Position numbers and translations under genes: made by a program
Notes under the pieces: generated by a model
Told to the model about the DNA's origin: nothing
Seen by the model: the letters and a program-made list of their open reading frames with translations, nothing else
Databases searched by the model: none
Assembly (NCBI GenBank): GCA_964564625.1
Contig: CAZMBE010000014.1
Coordinates: 1-64,000 of the forward strand
DNA length: 64,000 nt
Direction: 5' to 3'
Source: UBA2185 sp964564625
GTDB taxonomy: Bacteria; Desulfobacterota; Syntrophia; Syntrophales; UBA2185
Part shown: positions 1 to 8,197 of the stretch, one piece after another
Layout of the letters: every line of letters starts with the position of its first letter
How positions within the stretch are numbered: position 1 is the stretch's first letter

Positions 1-238
1 AGGCAAAGGGAGTGTCCATTCCGTTTATGCGGTAACAACGCACCTTGCCGCTCCAGTCCTGCTCCTTGAAAGCAGCAATGACGCGCTTGCGTGCTTCTTC
101 CTTTTCAGGAACGGGAACACTGTCTTCGAGATCGAGCATGAGGACATCGGTTGGGAGGTTGAAGGCCTTGAGAACCATTTTTTCGCGGTTTGCTGGGACG
201 GAGAGGGTTGATCGGCGCAAACGAATGGGCTTTTCCAT
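1..238 (-). CDS. CitE/HpcH-like aldolase-lyase, N-terminal part (runs off left edge)
   Basis: Only the first 79 codons lie in the window; the 3' end is beyond position 1. The translation starts MEKPIRLRRSTLSVPANRE and contains a strand ending LMLDLEDSVP, the N-terminal signature of the HpcH/HpaI aldolase (CitE-like) TIM-barrel family: citrate lyase beta subunits, malyl-CoA lyases and relatives, which cleave or form acyl-CoA esters with Mg2+. The LDLEDSVP strand carries a conserved acidic residue of that family. The start is set by AAGGAGAC eight bases upstream of ATG at 238. Substrate cannot be told from this fragment; a 3-hydroxy-acyl-CoA or malyl-type ester is a family-level guess. Confidence 0.85.
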   Translation of the reverse strand, partial: MEKPIRLRRSTLSVPANREKMVLKAFNLPTDVLMLDLEDSVPVPEKEEARKRVIAAFKEQDWSGKVRCYRINGMDTPFA

Positions 239-805
239 AGGTGTCTCCTTGTTTTTTCAGTCTAAGCGCAGCCGTCAGCTATCTCTTGAAGCGCGTTTCC
301 TTGATGATAGCCTGAGCTGCCGTCAGTGAAACTTTTGTGTGATGTTGTTTGATAAGAACGTCTTGTCTACGGTGTGAGTATATGAAGAAGAATTTTGCGT
401 GTCAAGAGGATTTCGACCGCGAATCATGGAATGTGCTCACGCTCATCTGGTGAGGGTGTGCTGCATCTTTTGATCGTTAAGAAATCGGCTCACCTTCCAG
501 TCGATTCACCTTTCAAGAAAGCATTTTTTAGCCAATTCAGCAGGACCTCACCAGTGCGGAATTTCAGAATAACGCATGAGGAGCGGTTCAACGAAAGGTG
601 AACATTCATATTGTGATCAATGATGTTATTTCGCCGATCATTATGATATGAGTAATAGAACTTAGGCTATAATGCCGGGGCGGTGAGAGAGGTTTCCAAA
701 CACCCCCGCTGGTCCGGCTTGGGTATTCAGCTGTCTATGGGATGCCGTAAAGTCGCGTATTTTTTTTTACAAAGGATTGCTAAATCATGCAGGGAGGGAG
801 CAAAG
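239..805. other. 567-bp divergent intergenic region
   Basis: No supportable gene. It separates the CitE-like gene (minus) from the DUF4197 gene (plus). A TATAAT -10 box at 668-673 has no good -35, and would give a leader of about 125 nt for the DUF4197 gene. That leader is GC-rich and can fold (GCCGG near 674 with CCGGC near 715), so it may be structured. The ORFs in this stretch have no ribosome-binding sites and no recognisable domains. Confidence 0.5.
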
Positions 806-1537
806 ATGAGAAAGATACTATTGGTTTTCGCACTGTGCTGGGTGGTGGGTTTTGCCGGTTCGGCCGAGGCCGGCCTTTTTGACGATATTCTGAAGGAGCT
901 TCCCGGTGTTAAGAGCGGTGTCTTTAAGTCCGGTCCCGATCAGAAGACGACCGTTTCAGGCTTGAAAGAGGCCCTTTCAATCGGTACGGAGAATGCCGTT
1001 AAATCCTTGTCAAAAACGGATGGCTACTTTGGTAATCAGATGGTGAAGATTCTTCTTCCCGACAAGGCACAGAAGGTTGCCGATGTAGTTGCGAAACTTG
1101 GTTTTCAGGAACAGGTCAACAGTTTTATCCTTAGTATGAATCGTGCGGCCGAGGCGGCGGCGCCTAAGGCCACAGCCCTTTTTGTGGACGCCATCAAGGC
1201 CATGTCATTCGACGATGCCCGTAAAATTCTTCAGGGAGGTGACACGGCGGCAACTCAATATTTTAAGGACAAGACATCTAAAAAACTCTATGATGAATTC
1301 AAGCCCGTCGTTGTCTCGAATATGAACAAGGTGGGAGTGACGAAGGCTTACAAGGATATGACGGCCCCTTATGAGTCCCTCCCATTTATGTCGAAGGAGG
1401 CAGTGGATCTTGATCATTATGTGACCAACAAAACTCTGGAAGGCCTCTTTCTCATGATAGGAGAGGAAGAGAAGAAGATACGGACCAACCCTGCAGCGAG
1501 AGTGACGGATCTCCTGAAGACTGTGTTTGGCAAATAG
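806..1537 (+). CDS. DUF4197 family exported protein
   Basis: A 243-residue protein with a signal peptide (MRKILLVFALCWVVGFAGSAEA) and a mature part starting GLFDDILKELPG. The rest is the helical DUF4197 domain, recognisable from the GLKEAL..GTENAV, DGYFGN..VKILLP, MNRAAEAAAPKA and TNKTLEGLFLMIGEEEKKIR blocks; the family has no assigned function and is found in Gram-negative periplasms. ATG 806 was chosen over the longer frame because AGGGAGGGAG lies six bases upstream and the signal peptide begins there. It stands alone, with a 97-bp gap to the convergent gene downstream. Confidence 0.88.
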   Translation: MRKILLVFALCWVVGFAGSAEAGLFDDILKELPGVKSGVFKSGPDQKTTVSGLKEALSIGTENAVKSLSKTDGYFGNQMVKILLPDKAQKVADVVAKLGFQEQVNSFILSMNRAAEAAAPKATALFVDAIKAMSFDDARKILQGGDTAATQYFKDKTSKKLYDEFKPVVVSNMNKVGVTKAYKDMTAPYESLPFMSKEAVDLDHYVTNKTLEGLFLMIGEEEKKIRTNPAARVTDLLKTVFGK

Positions 1538-1633
1538 CTTAGCCTGATCCGGATCACCCCCGAAAAGACGGGCAAGATCTTTTCCGCCCCCGAATGGATG
1601 ATGGCGATGTCCTCTCCTATGGCCATCATGCCC

Positions 1634-2788
1634 TTAATGTCTGATGCTTCTCCGTGGGAGCACCATGACGGGCAGCAGCAATAAAAGGGCCAGCATCGCC
1701 AGAACGGGGACAGGGCCGATCCACAGTATGAGGAGACTCAACCCCATGAGGGGGAGCAGAAGGATGCGAACCGCCGTCTTTACAGCGTCATGGCGACTGA
1801 TAAAATCGGCCATGGGAGGCGAATAGGCATAATATGCCGCAACGAACGCCCGTCCCGCTTTGCTCGACAGGAGGTAGCGATCCCGCAGGGTTCTCAATAC
1901 CTGGACATGGGGATGGAGGTAAGAGCCGTAGGCCGCTGTGGCGATGAAGCAAGAATCCCCGCCACCACCGCTGTCACCGCCGCCTTCGTCAGACCCGCCG
2001 CCCGATACGGGAACATCCGTGGCGACGGCCACCGTCGTCGTCTGTAAATATTGGGTATAGGGGAAGAACATGTACCGGTCGCCGTTATAACTTTTACCAA
2101 TGTCTGCGCCCCATAATTCCGTCAAAGGATGCTCGAACTTGGAGAACTCGACGCAATAGGCAAAAGTGTTTTGTCCATCCCAGTTATTCCATCCCGTAAG
2201 TTCGCTTCTATAGGTCTGGGTATAGGTTTTGCCGTCCGTAATCGGAACACCATTGTAATAGCCCGCTGGGGTAATGTCATAGCCGACCTGCTCATAGACG
2301 TACTCAACGAGGCCGACACAGGTGAATCCGTTGGCATAAGGCCCCTTCTGATGGCGAAACTGCACGTCGTATTGCGCGCCCACCTGTAACCTGGCCTCGA
2401 GAATTAGCTGATCTTTCTTGACCTGGGGCCACGCTGCCGGATTATTGAAGTTCACCGGCACCTTCGCACCGATATAACGACATCCCTCGTCCAGGTCTTG
2501 TTGTGTGATGAAATTGCTGGAATCCGTAATTTCCACGGCGGGCATGACCGCATGGATGATCTGGTTATTGCCGATGTATAACCCTGCATGGCCGGATTTC
2601 ATTTCCCGGAATGCGATCTGCAGCACCGATTCGGGCAGAATCAATTGAGCATCCCGTCCATAGATCTTATCATCTTTGCTGGAGTGGTACAGAATGGCTC
2701 CCGGTTCGAGACCGTGAGCGATACCCGTAAACAGAAATAGAATAATGAGCATGGAGCAGAAAAAAGGCGGATACATGATTTTCTTCAT
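1634..2788 (-). CDS. Secreted papain-like (NlpC/P60-type) protein with CFI-box-CTERM tail
   Basis: 384 residues. Order: signal peptide (1-26); papain-fold enzyme-like region with a candidate catalytic His (SGHAGLYIGNNQIIHA, about 65-80) and Cys (NGFTCVGLVEYVYEQ, about 155), the permuted NlpC/P60/YiiX arrangement; a Gly/Ser-rich linker (GGGSDEGGGDSGGGGDS, about 263-279); then CFIATAAYGS, the CFI-box, followed by a predicted C-terminal membrane helix and a basic end (PRRSIRH). The CFI-box-CTERM tail is a known putative sorting/anchoring module of Deltaproteobacteria. The start overlaps the stop of the HEAT-repeat gene (ATGA) behind TAAGGAGGATC, so the two are translationally coupled. Amidase or peptidase activity is inferred, not shown. 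Confidence 0.8.
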   Translation of the reverse strand: MKKIMYPPFFCSMLIILFLFTGIAHGLEPGAILYHSSKDDKIYGRDAQLILPESVLQIAFREMKSGHAGLYIGNNQIIHAVMPAVEITDSSNFITQQDLDEGCRYIGAKVPVNFNNPAAWPQVKKDQLILEARLQVGAQYDVQFRHQKGPYANGFTCVGLVEYVYEQVGYDITPAGYYNGVPITDGKTYTQTYRSELTGWNNWDGQNTFAYCVEFSKFEHPLTELWGADIGKSYNGDRYMFFPYTQYLQTTTVAVATDVPVSGGGSDEGGGDSGGGGDSCFIATAAYGSYLHPHVQVLRTLRDRYLLSSKAGRAFVAAYYAYSPPMADFISRHDAVKTAVRILLLPLMGLSLLILWIGPVPVLAMLALLLLLPVMVLPRRSIRH

Positions 2789-3540
2789 GGCTTGATCCTC
2801 CTTACTGTATCGCGGACCGTGGGTGATGAATCCCCCCGGGCTGCCTCTATGGCGGCGTGTGTTTCCGGCCGCAAATTCTTGAATTTCCCCAGCATGAGCG
2901 CAGCGTTGTTTCTTACCAGAGGTGCAGGGTCGGAGCGGAGCGCCTTCGCCAGGATATTCTCAGCCGTGGCAGTCTGGCTTTGACCGGCGGCTCTGACGGC
3001 CGCTGCCCGGACCATGTGGTCTCCTTCCTTTGCCAGGTGGTCTGCAAGCAACTGCAGAGCGCTGTCGTCCTCCAGGGCGCCCAGGGCCTGGACAGCCTTC
3101 AGACGGATCATGCTGTCCTCACTCGACAACGCAGCAGAGAGCAAGGGAACAGACTCGACGGCCTTCATCTTTCCTAAGGAATGTAAAAGAGTATAGCGGA
3201 AATTCTTTGCGCTGTAAGGCTCATCATAGACCGTTTCGAAGGTCTTGATGATCTCCCCTCTCGGTTTGCCGAGGTTTGCCAGGGCCAGGACGGCGCTCGT
3301 CCTTATCCGTTGCTCTTCCGAAGTGTTTCGCAGGATTCCCAGCAGAACCGGTGCGGCGCTTTCATCGGCGGATGCCCCAAGGTCAAAGATCGCCTCCATT
3401 CTCTCTTTCATAGGCTTTGCGTGATCGACGGCAATGGCTGCTTTACCGGAAACATCGCCTGCCGCCGCAAGAGGAACGGCAAGAAACAATATGACCAAGA
3501 CCAGCCTGGCGGTTTTCCAAATAGCGTTGTATGTCTCCAT
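2785..3540 (-). CDS. Exported HEAT-repeat protein
   Basis: 251 residues from ATG 3540, supported by GGAAGGAAGCC just upstream. A hydrophobic signal segment (LVLVILFLAVPLAAA, about 11-25) precedes about five HEAT-like helical pairs such as SVPLLSAALSSEDSMIRLKAVQALG and NILAKALRSDPAPLVRNNAALMLG. HEAT arrays are protein-binding scaffolds; no enzyme motif is present. The stop overlaps the start of the papain-like/CFI-box gene, so the pair is probably made together, with the repeat protein as possible partner or adaptor in the periplasm. The promoter side faces the perfect FNR-type box at 3686-3699. Confidence 0.8.
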   Translation of the reverse strand: METYNAIWKTARLVLVILFLAVPLAAAGDVSGKAAIAVDHAKPMKERMEAIFDLGASADESAAPVLLGILRNTSEEQRIRTSAVLALANLGKPRGEIIKTFETVYDEPYSAKNFRYTLLHSLGKMKAVESVPLLSAALSSEDSMIRLKAVQALGALEDDSALQLLADHLAKEGDHMVRAAAVRAAGQSQTATAENILAKALRSDPAPLVRNNAALMLGKFKNLRPETHAAIEAARGDSSPTVRDTVRRIKP

Positions 3541-3685
3541 GGCTTCCTTCCTCTCTGTTGTTGGTTTATAGTTGGTCCGGATGACCTCTTTCATATACAT
3601 GCCATGAGTATAAGGATAAGAAGAATGTAAGTCAATATTCTTTGTGACAAGAACCCGCTTGAAAACGGGGGATGTCAAAATTTTT

Positions 3686-3699
3686 TTGATTCATATCAA
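3686..3699. promoter_or_regulatory. Perfect FNR-type operator TTGAT-N4-ATCAA
   Basis: The sequence ttgattcatatcaa is an exact match to the consensus for FNR-type members of the Crp/Fnr family. It sits in the 483-bp gap between the divergent HEAT-repeat gene (start 3540) and the Crp/Fnr regulator (start 4024), 146 bp from the former and 324 bp from the latter. The rest of the gap (3541-4023) is AT-rich and holds no gene I can support. Confidence 0.7.
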
Positions 3700-4023
3700 A
3701 TGTAAATATTGACGCCAATGCATGCATTGAACGCTTTCTGACCGGATTGATTCTAAAGCATTAAGGAAACTTAGGGAAAATAGACATGCGGTGGAAGTTA
3801 TATTTTGCATTCAAGCCCGGGCCTTGATGCCGCAAATCAAGTTATTTTTTCTGTAATTATGAAGAATTGGAGGTTATCTCAATGCCCACATGTTGTATAT
3901 CGAGACGGTACGATCAAATTCTTAGTGCATAAGATTCACAATGATGCTAAAATCATCAAAATTTGCAGGAAACACAGAGATCGCTAAACATCATCGTGAG
4001 TCTGTGCACACGATTCTACTTCT

Positions 4024-4737
4024 ATGAGTGATAAAATAAAATATAAGCAGGAAAAATCTCAATTTGATTTTATTGTTCCCAAAATACCATTCTTGGCCTG
4101 CCTTTCCGAAACGGAGATATCTGCATTAAGAAACTTCGTCGTGGAAAAACACTTCAAAAAAAATCAGGTAATTCTGTACGAAGAGGATACGCCAAACTAC
4201 CTCTATTTTGTATACTCCGGGAAGGTTAAAGCCATACAGCTTAGCGCCGACGGGCATGAGAGAGTTCTCTCCATTCGCAAAAAAGGTGATTTCTTCGGTG
4301 AAATGGCGATACTCGATGGCATGACCGCGCCGGCTACAGTGGTAGCCATTGAAGATGCGACAGTTGGTTTTATCTCCAAGAGAGATTTTGAGTCGTATCT
4401 GTTGCAGAACAGGAAGGCCCTTATGGAAATCATATCCATGCTCTGCATGAGATTGAGAGATGCGTGGTTAATGATCAAGGTATTAAGCTTTGAGGACGCA
4501 GAGCAGCGGATTAGGGTGGTACTGAAAAATATCGGTGATCAGTTCGGAGTGAAAGATCCGAGGGGGATAATCATCAACTTAAAACTTACGCACAAGGATA
4601 TTGCAGAACACGCCAATACCGCAAGGGAAACGGTAAGCCGTTCGATCAGCCGGTTTGTTCAATCGGGAGAGATTGAAGTACTGGAAGGCAAGTATATCCT
4701 GCTCAAGCCCGCCTTTCTTAAAAAAATAGAGCTTTAG
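4024..4737 (+). CDS. Crp/Fnr family transcriptional regulator
   Basis: 237 residues: an N-terminal cyclic-nucleotide-binding-like beta-barrel (about 20-140, with GDFFGEMAILDG), a dimerisation helix, and a C-terminal winged helix-turn-helix (about 160-235). The recognition helix reads TARETVSRSISRF; E, S and R fall in the E-x-x-S-R spacing that in FNR contacts TTGAT half-sites. The Cys cluster used by FNR for its Fe-S centre is absent (only single Cys residues in FLACL and SMLCM), so it is not a classical oxygen sensor; the effector is unknown. A matching TTGAT-N4-ATCAA box lies upstream, which suggests autoregulation. It is convergent with the PanE-like gene, overlapping it by 4 bp. Confidence 0.9.
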   Translation: MSDKIKYKQEKSQFDFIVPKIPFLACLSETEISALRNFVVEKHFKKNQVILYEEDTPNYLYFVYSGKVKAIQLSADGHERVLSIRKKGDFFGEMAILDGMTAPATVVAIEDATVGFISKRDFESYLLQNRKALMEIISMLCMRLRDAWLMIKVLSFEDAEQRIRVVLKNIGDQFGVKDPRGIIINLKLTHKDIAEHANTARETVSRSISRFVQSGEIEVLEGKYILLKPAFLKKIEL

Positions 4738-5660
4738 TGGTGCTGGGCCTTCAATTCACCTGGCTTTAACATTGCATAGGCGAACTGCATTGCCGGTGTG
4801 GGCACATTGTACTCGGCCCCCAAACGCACAACAACGCCAATCATTGATTCAAGTTCGGAGGGTTTCCCGGATTCCACATCACGCTGCATCGAGGGCTTTA
4901 TGCCCGGTTCACTGCTGTCAATGAACGCAAGAGTTTTTTTGACTACATCTTCATTGAGCGTTACACCTTTTGCCTGTGCGATTGCCGCTACTTCGCCGAT
5001 GGCTTTGGTAAGCACGGTGCGTGCTTCCGGTACATTGCGGTACTCGCCGAAGGTCACACGCGTCACGCTTCCCATGGCCATGACAGGCGCGATAAACACA
5101 AATTTTGTCCACAGGACTTTTAAGATAGCATCGCTTACTTCGACCGTTGCCCCTGTTTCCCGTAATGCATTATACACTGCCTCAAGGCGTGGTGTCGTTT
5201 GACCATTGAACTCACCCAGTGCGATGCGGCGGAACTGGCTGTACTGGCCGATTATCCCCGGCGCCTCAACCGCCGCAGAGAGCCATGTCACACCTCCCAG
5301 CATATGTTCTATTCCCACGGCCCGGCCGATGCGGTCTGCCGCGTCTATGCCGTTCTGGAGCGACACTACCACTGTGCTCATACCGACCATAGGTTTAATC
5401 GATTGCGCCGCTTCGTCGGTCTGATATGTTTTAGTTGCAAAGAGTATGATGTCCACAGGTCCCACCTCGGAAGGTGTATCGGTTGCCTTTGCCGGTGAGA
5501 CGGTGAAATCGCCGTGGACACTTTTTACTTGCAGGCCTTTCTCTCGTATGGCTTGAAGATGTGCCCCGCGGGCGATAAACGTCACATCCTGCCCGGTCTG
5601 TGCGAGCAGAGCTCCGTAATACCCTCCGACTCCGCCTGTTCCCATGATGGCGATTTTCAT
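4734..5660 (-). CDS. panE: 2-dehydropantoate 2-reductase (ketopantoate reductase)
   Basis: 308 residues. The N-terminal Rossmann fold opens MKIAIMGTGGVGGYYGALLA (GxGxxG for NADP(H)), followed by the HLQAIREKGLQV region and the LQNGID motif typical of the ApbA/PanE family; the C-terminal helical domain includes a WTKFVF segment. It would reduce ketopantoate to pantoate for coenzyme A synthesis, although several paralogues of this family act on other 2-oxo acids. ATG 5660 was chosen because the Rossmann strand starts there and GAGGTACAT lies just upstream. It is flanked by unrelated genes rather than panB/panC, so the substrate assignment is moderate. Confidence 0.8.
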   Translation of the reverse strand: MKIAIMGTGGVGGYYGALLAQTGQDVTFIARGAHLQAIREKGLQVKSVHGDFTVSPAKATDTPSEVGPVDIILFATKTYQTDEAAQSIKPMVGMSTVVVSLQNGIDAADRIGRAVGIEHMLGGVTWLSAAVEAPGIIGQYSQFRRIALGEFNGQTTPRLEAVYNALRETGATVEVSDAILKVLWTKFVFIAPVMAMGSVTRVTFGEYRNVPEARTVLTKAIGEVAAIAQAKGVTLNEDVVKKTLAFIDSSEPGIKPSMQRDVESGKPSELESMIGVVVRLGAEYNVPTPAMQFAYAMLKPGELKAQHH

Positions 5661-5816
5661 ATGTACCTCTTTTCTATTATTCTCGAATCCTTGACCCCTC
5701 GAACCCTTGCGACGCAAAGGATCGAACAGAGGGTTTTGCCTAAAGGCGAGGGATCTTTTTCCAAGCGCCAAGTGCGACAATAAACAATGATTAGTAGTTT
5801 TATCACCACGAGGAAC

Positions 5817-6557
5817 TTACATTTTCAACAACCTTAAAATATTGTTGCAGACAATATTTTCTAAATCCTGTTTTCCCAGGTTTAACCGGATTACTTCCTG
5901 TAGTTCATTGCCGGGTGTCCCGAAAGGAAAATCACTTCCGAAGAGGAGCCTGTCGCTTCCGTATTTATGTAAGAATTGAGCCATTTCCCATCCTGTGGCC
6001 AGGGCTGTGTCTGCGTAAATGGTCTCATCGTCCCATATGCCGGATTTGAATAATTTGGGAAAGCCTCCGTTCAATCCTCCCATATGGGGAATAATGATAG
6101 GGGTTCTTCTGTTGACCCTCCTTATGAAATACAGGGTGTTTTCAAAAGATTCTTCCAGGACAATGGGATACTGCACACGATAGGCCTCCTGCAGGAATGC
6201 CTCGCAGAGAGGATCATCATAATGATAAACCGGTTCATATTCATGGCGATGCCACTTAATTGCCTTGTATCCTTTTTTCAACTCATCTTTCCGGAAATCG
6301 TTCCACACAAAGTAATAGGAAAAGATAGCGTCATTTGTCTCCTGGATGTCGAGGAGATACCTGTTGGCCTGTTGTCTGCAGCTTGCCCAGCTTGCGTTAT
6401 CTTCGAAGTGATAATTATAACGGTCGTAGATATCCTCGACAGGCGCAAAGAGGCATGCGCCCTGGATTCCCGCTGCATCCAGATATTTTTTAATAGTCGC
6501 AAATGGAAGGTTCACATTCTGGATACCGCAGTGCATATGTGAATCGATAACTTTCAT
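5817..6557 (-). CDS. Amidohydrolase-2 family TIM-barrel metal hydrolase
   Basis: 246 residues. The start MKVIDSHMHCG gives the HxH metal-binding motif of strand 1; KWHRHEYEP lies on a middle strand, IIPHMGG gives a later metal-ligand His, and LLFGSDFPFG carries the catalytic Asp of the amidohydrolase-2 (PF04909) family. Members hydrolyse or decarboxylate small cyclic or aromatic acids (ACMSD-like); substrate here is unknown. AAGGAACAACAGAC precedes the ATG. It is 156 bp from the PanE gene in the same direction and may share its transcript. Confidence 0.8.
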   Translation of the reverse strand: MKVIDSHMHCGIQNVNLPFATIKKYLDAAGIQGACLFAPVEDIYDRYNYHFEDNASWASCRQQANRYLLDIQETNDAIFSYYFVWNDFRKDELKKGYKAIKWHRHEYEPVYHYDDPLCEAFLQEAYRVQYPIVLEESFENTLYFIRRVNRRTPIIIPHMGGLNGGFPKLFKSGIWDDETIYADTALATGWEMAQFLHKYGSDRLLFGSDFPFGTPGNELQEVIRLNLGKQDLENIVCNNILRLLKM

Positions 6558-6769
6558 GTCTGTTGTTCCTTATGAAACCTCACTGTGTTTGATGTATCTC
6601 GATGCAGGCATGCGCGATTGCCTGTGCGCGTGGTGATCATGGAATGTACATTATCAAAAGTAAAGTGAAGGGCGCAAGAAAAATGATCCTTTAGCGATTG
6701 AGGATCGGGAAATCTCAATGCCATGCAGAAAAAAACAAAGAGTCATGCAAAAATAATCAGGGAAAAGCG

Positions 6770-6808
6770 AAAACCCCGACCTCATGTTGATTGTGAGGAG
6801 CGGGGTTT
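6770..6808 (-). terminator. Intrinsic terminator after the desulforedoxin-like gene
   Basis: AAACCCCG (6771 on) pairs with CGGGGTTT (6801-6808), and an inner CCTCA pairs with TGAGG around a short loop. Read on the minus strand the stem is followed by TTTTCGCTTTTCCC. It lies about 40 bp beyond the stop at 6849. Confidence 0.65.
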
Positions 6809-6848
6809 CACAAAACATTATTACGTACTACCGGTACATCACATATTG

Positions 6849-7103
6849 CTATTTTTTTGCTTTCGCTGCGGGCTTTTTCCCTGCCTTCTTTACAGCAGGT
6901 TTCGCTTTCACAACTTTTTTAGCAGCGGTCTTGGCTGCTGCTTTCTGCTTTTTTGCCTTATCGGCTGCCGCTTTCCCCTTTATCATGGGCTTGCTCTTGC
7001 AGCATATGATCTCGCCCATGGCGCATCCGCACGAGTCATCGACAACAACGACGAGACCACATACTTCACACGTCAACACATCACCTTTTTTGAACTTTGC
7101 CAT
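6849..7103 (-). CDS. Desulforedoxin-like domain fused to Lys/Ala-rich histone-like tail
   Basis: 84 residues from ATG 7103, behind AGGAGGGAAGGGAGT. Residues 5-41 (FKKGDVLTCEVCG...IICCKSKPM) match the desulforedoxin pattern: C12-x2-C15 and adjacent C34-C35, the spacing that binds one iron in rubredoxin-like fashion; two extra Cys (C25, C27) are unusual. Residues 42-84 are almost only Lys, Ala, Pro and Val with KKA/AAK/KPA repeats, like histone H1 or AlgP-type DNA-binding tails. The inference is a nucleic-acid-associated redox or metal protein; no function is established here. It is monocistronic with a terminator downstream. Confidence 0.7.
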   Translation of the reverse strand: MAKFKKGDVLTCEVCGLVVVVDDSCGCAMGEIICCKSKPMIKGKAAADKAKKQKAAAKTAAKKVVKAKPAVKKAGKKPAAKAKK

Positions 7104-7294
7104 ACTCCCTTCCCTCCTATCAATATTTTTTACACCCGGCCTCTGTGAAACCTGCACGGTAACCATCTATCCTCTTCTACATGACGCGCGATTTTTTTTC
7201 AAGTGATTATGCGCTATTTTATGTTTTTTGCTAAAAATAATTTCGTATGCGGATATTTTTTGGGTGGTGAGCTGAGAGTATGAGGTCTTTTTTG

Positions 7295-8167
7295 TTACGC
7301 AGTATGAAAAAAATCTTTGATGATTGATGTAATGTGCGCCGGCTGTTCCATGGGAACAAGATGTCCTGCGTCGGCGACAGTGATGTGAGAAGCTCTTGGC
7401 AACGCACTGACGGCCCGTTCGAGGTTTATATAGTTTTTGCTGTCAGTCTTTTCTCCTTCAACGACAAGAACAGGGCAGGAAACTTTTGAGAGAAGCGGCC
7501 ATACGTTGTATTGCACGCCGCCGAGAAACAGGGCAGCTTCTGTGTTCGGCGAGCAGGCTAATTCAAGTCCGCCCCCATTTCTTTCTTTCATCCCATACGT
7601 AATATAGAGTTCCTGCATTTCCTCGGTCCATTTCGTAAAGAGTGATTTTGATCTTAGATACTCCATTGCCTCAGATGGATTCTTCCAGTGATTTTTTCGT
7701 TTCAAAGCTTTGGAGGCCAACGGATGCTCTTTGACACTGATGCGGGTGCGGTAAAAATCTTCGTGCAGGAAGATTGGTTCTATCAGGATCATGCCCTTTG
7801 CCTTTACGCCGTGGAGGACATTTGCCAGTGTGGAAACTGTTGCTCCCATGGAATGTCCCACCAGGAATGGATGTTCGATATTATTTCTGCTGCAGAAAAC
7901 GGCAATATCACGTGCAACAACTGCCCAGTGAAGGCCGCCTTGTTCAGGATCCGCTTTCCGGTAGTCACAGATGTAAGGGGCAATGATCCTGAATGACGGA
8001 GACAATTCTCTTGCTATAGGGTGCCATAACCAGGGCAGGAACCCCGTTGCATGAAGCAGGATCAAGGTTGGCCCCTGGCTGTCGTAGAAAAGATACGGCA
8101 GTTCGACATCACCGATGTCTTGTTTCATTGCTAAAGGCTTTACACCTCTATCTATGCGGGTTTTCAT
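7295..8167 (-). CDS. Alpha/beta-fold hydrolase
   Basis: 290 residues. An HATGF oxyanion segment (about 39), the nucleophile elbow GHSMGA (about 105) and DAGHLVPMEQP with the catalytic His (about 265) mark the alpha/beta-hydrolase fold; the acid is probably in the VVEGEKTDS strand. No signal peptide is seen, so it is cytoplasmic. The closest groups are small esterases and MhpC-like C-C hydrolases; substrate unknown. The start has AAAGGA about 13 bases upstream, slightly long; ATG 14 codons in is an alternative. It follows the spermidine-synthase-like gene by 30 bp in the opposite sense of transcript order only if read first; both are on the minus strand. Confidence 0.8.
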   Translation of the reverse strand: MKTRIDRGVKPLAMKQDIGDVELPYLFYDSQGPTLILLHATGFLPWLWHPIARELSPSFRIIAPYICDYRKADPEQGGLHWAVVARDIAVFCSRNNIEHPFLVGHSMGATVSTLANVLHGVKAKGMILIEPIFLHEDFYRTRISVKEHPLASKALKRKNHWKNPSEAMEYLRSKSLFTKWTEEMQELYITYGMKERNGGGLELACSPNTEAALFLGGVQYNVWPLLSKVSCPVLVVEGEKTDSKNYINLERAVSALPRASHITVADAGHLVPMEQPAHITSIIKDFFHTA

Positions 8168-8197
8168 ATCGATGTATCGTTCCTTTCATTTCAACAA

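Noticed and set aside
395..601. 68-codon plus-strand ORF in the first intergenic region
   Set aside because: No ribosome site, no domain, composition not gene-like; probably chance.
806..1537. A c-di-GMP-type riboswitch in the DUF4197 leader
   Set aside because: The leader can fold but the conserved riboswitch blocks are absent.
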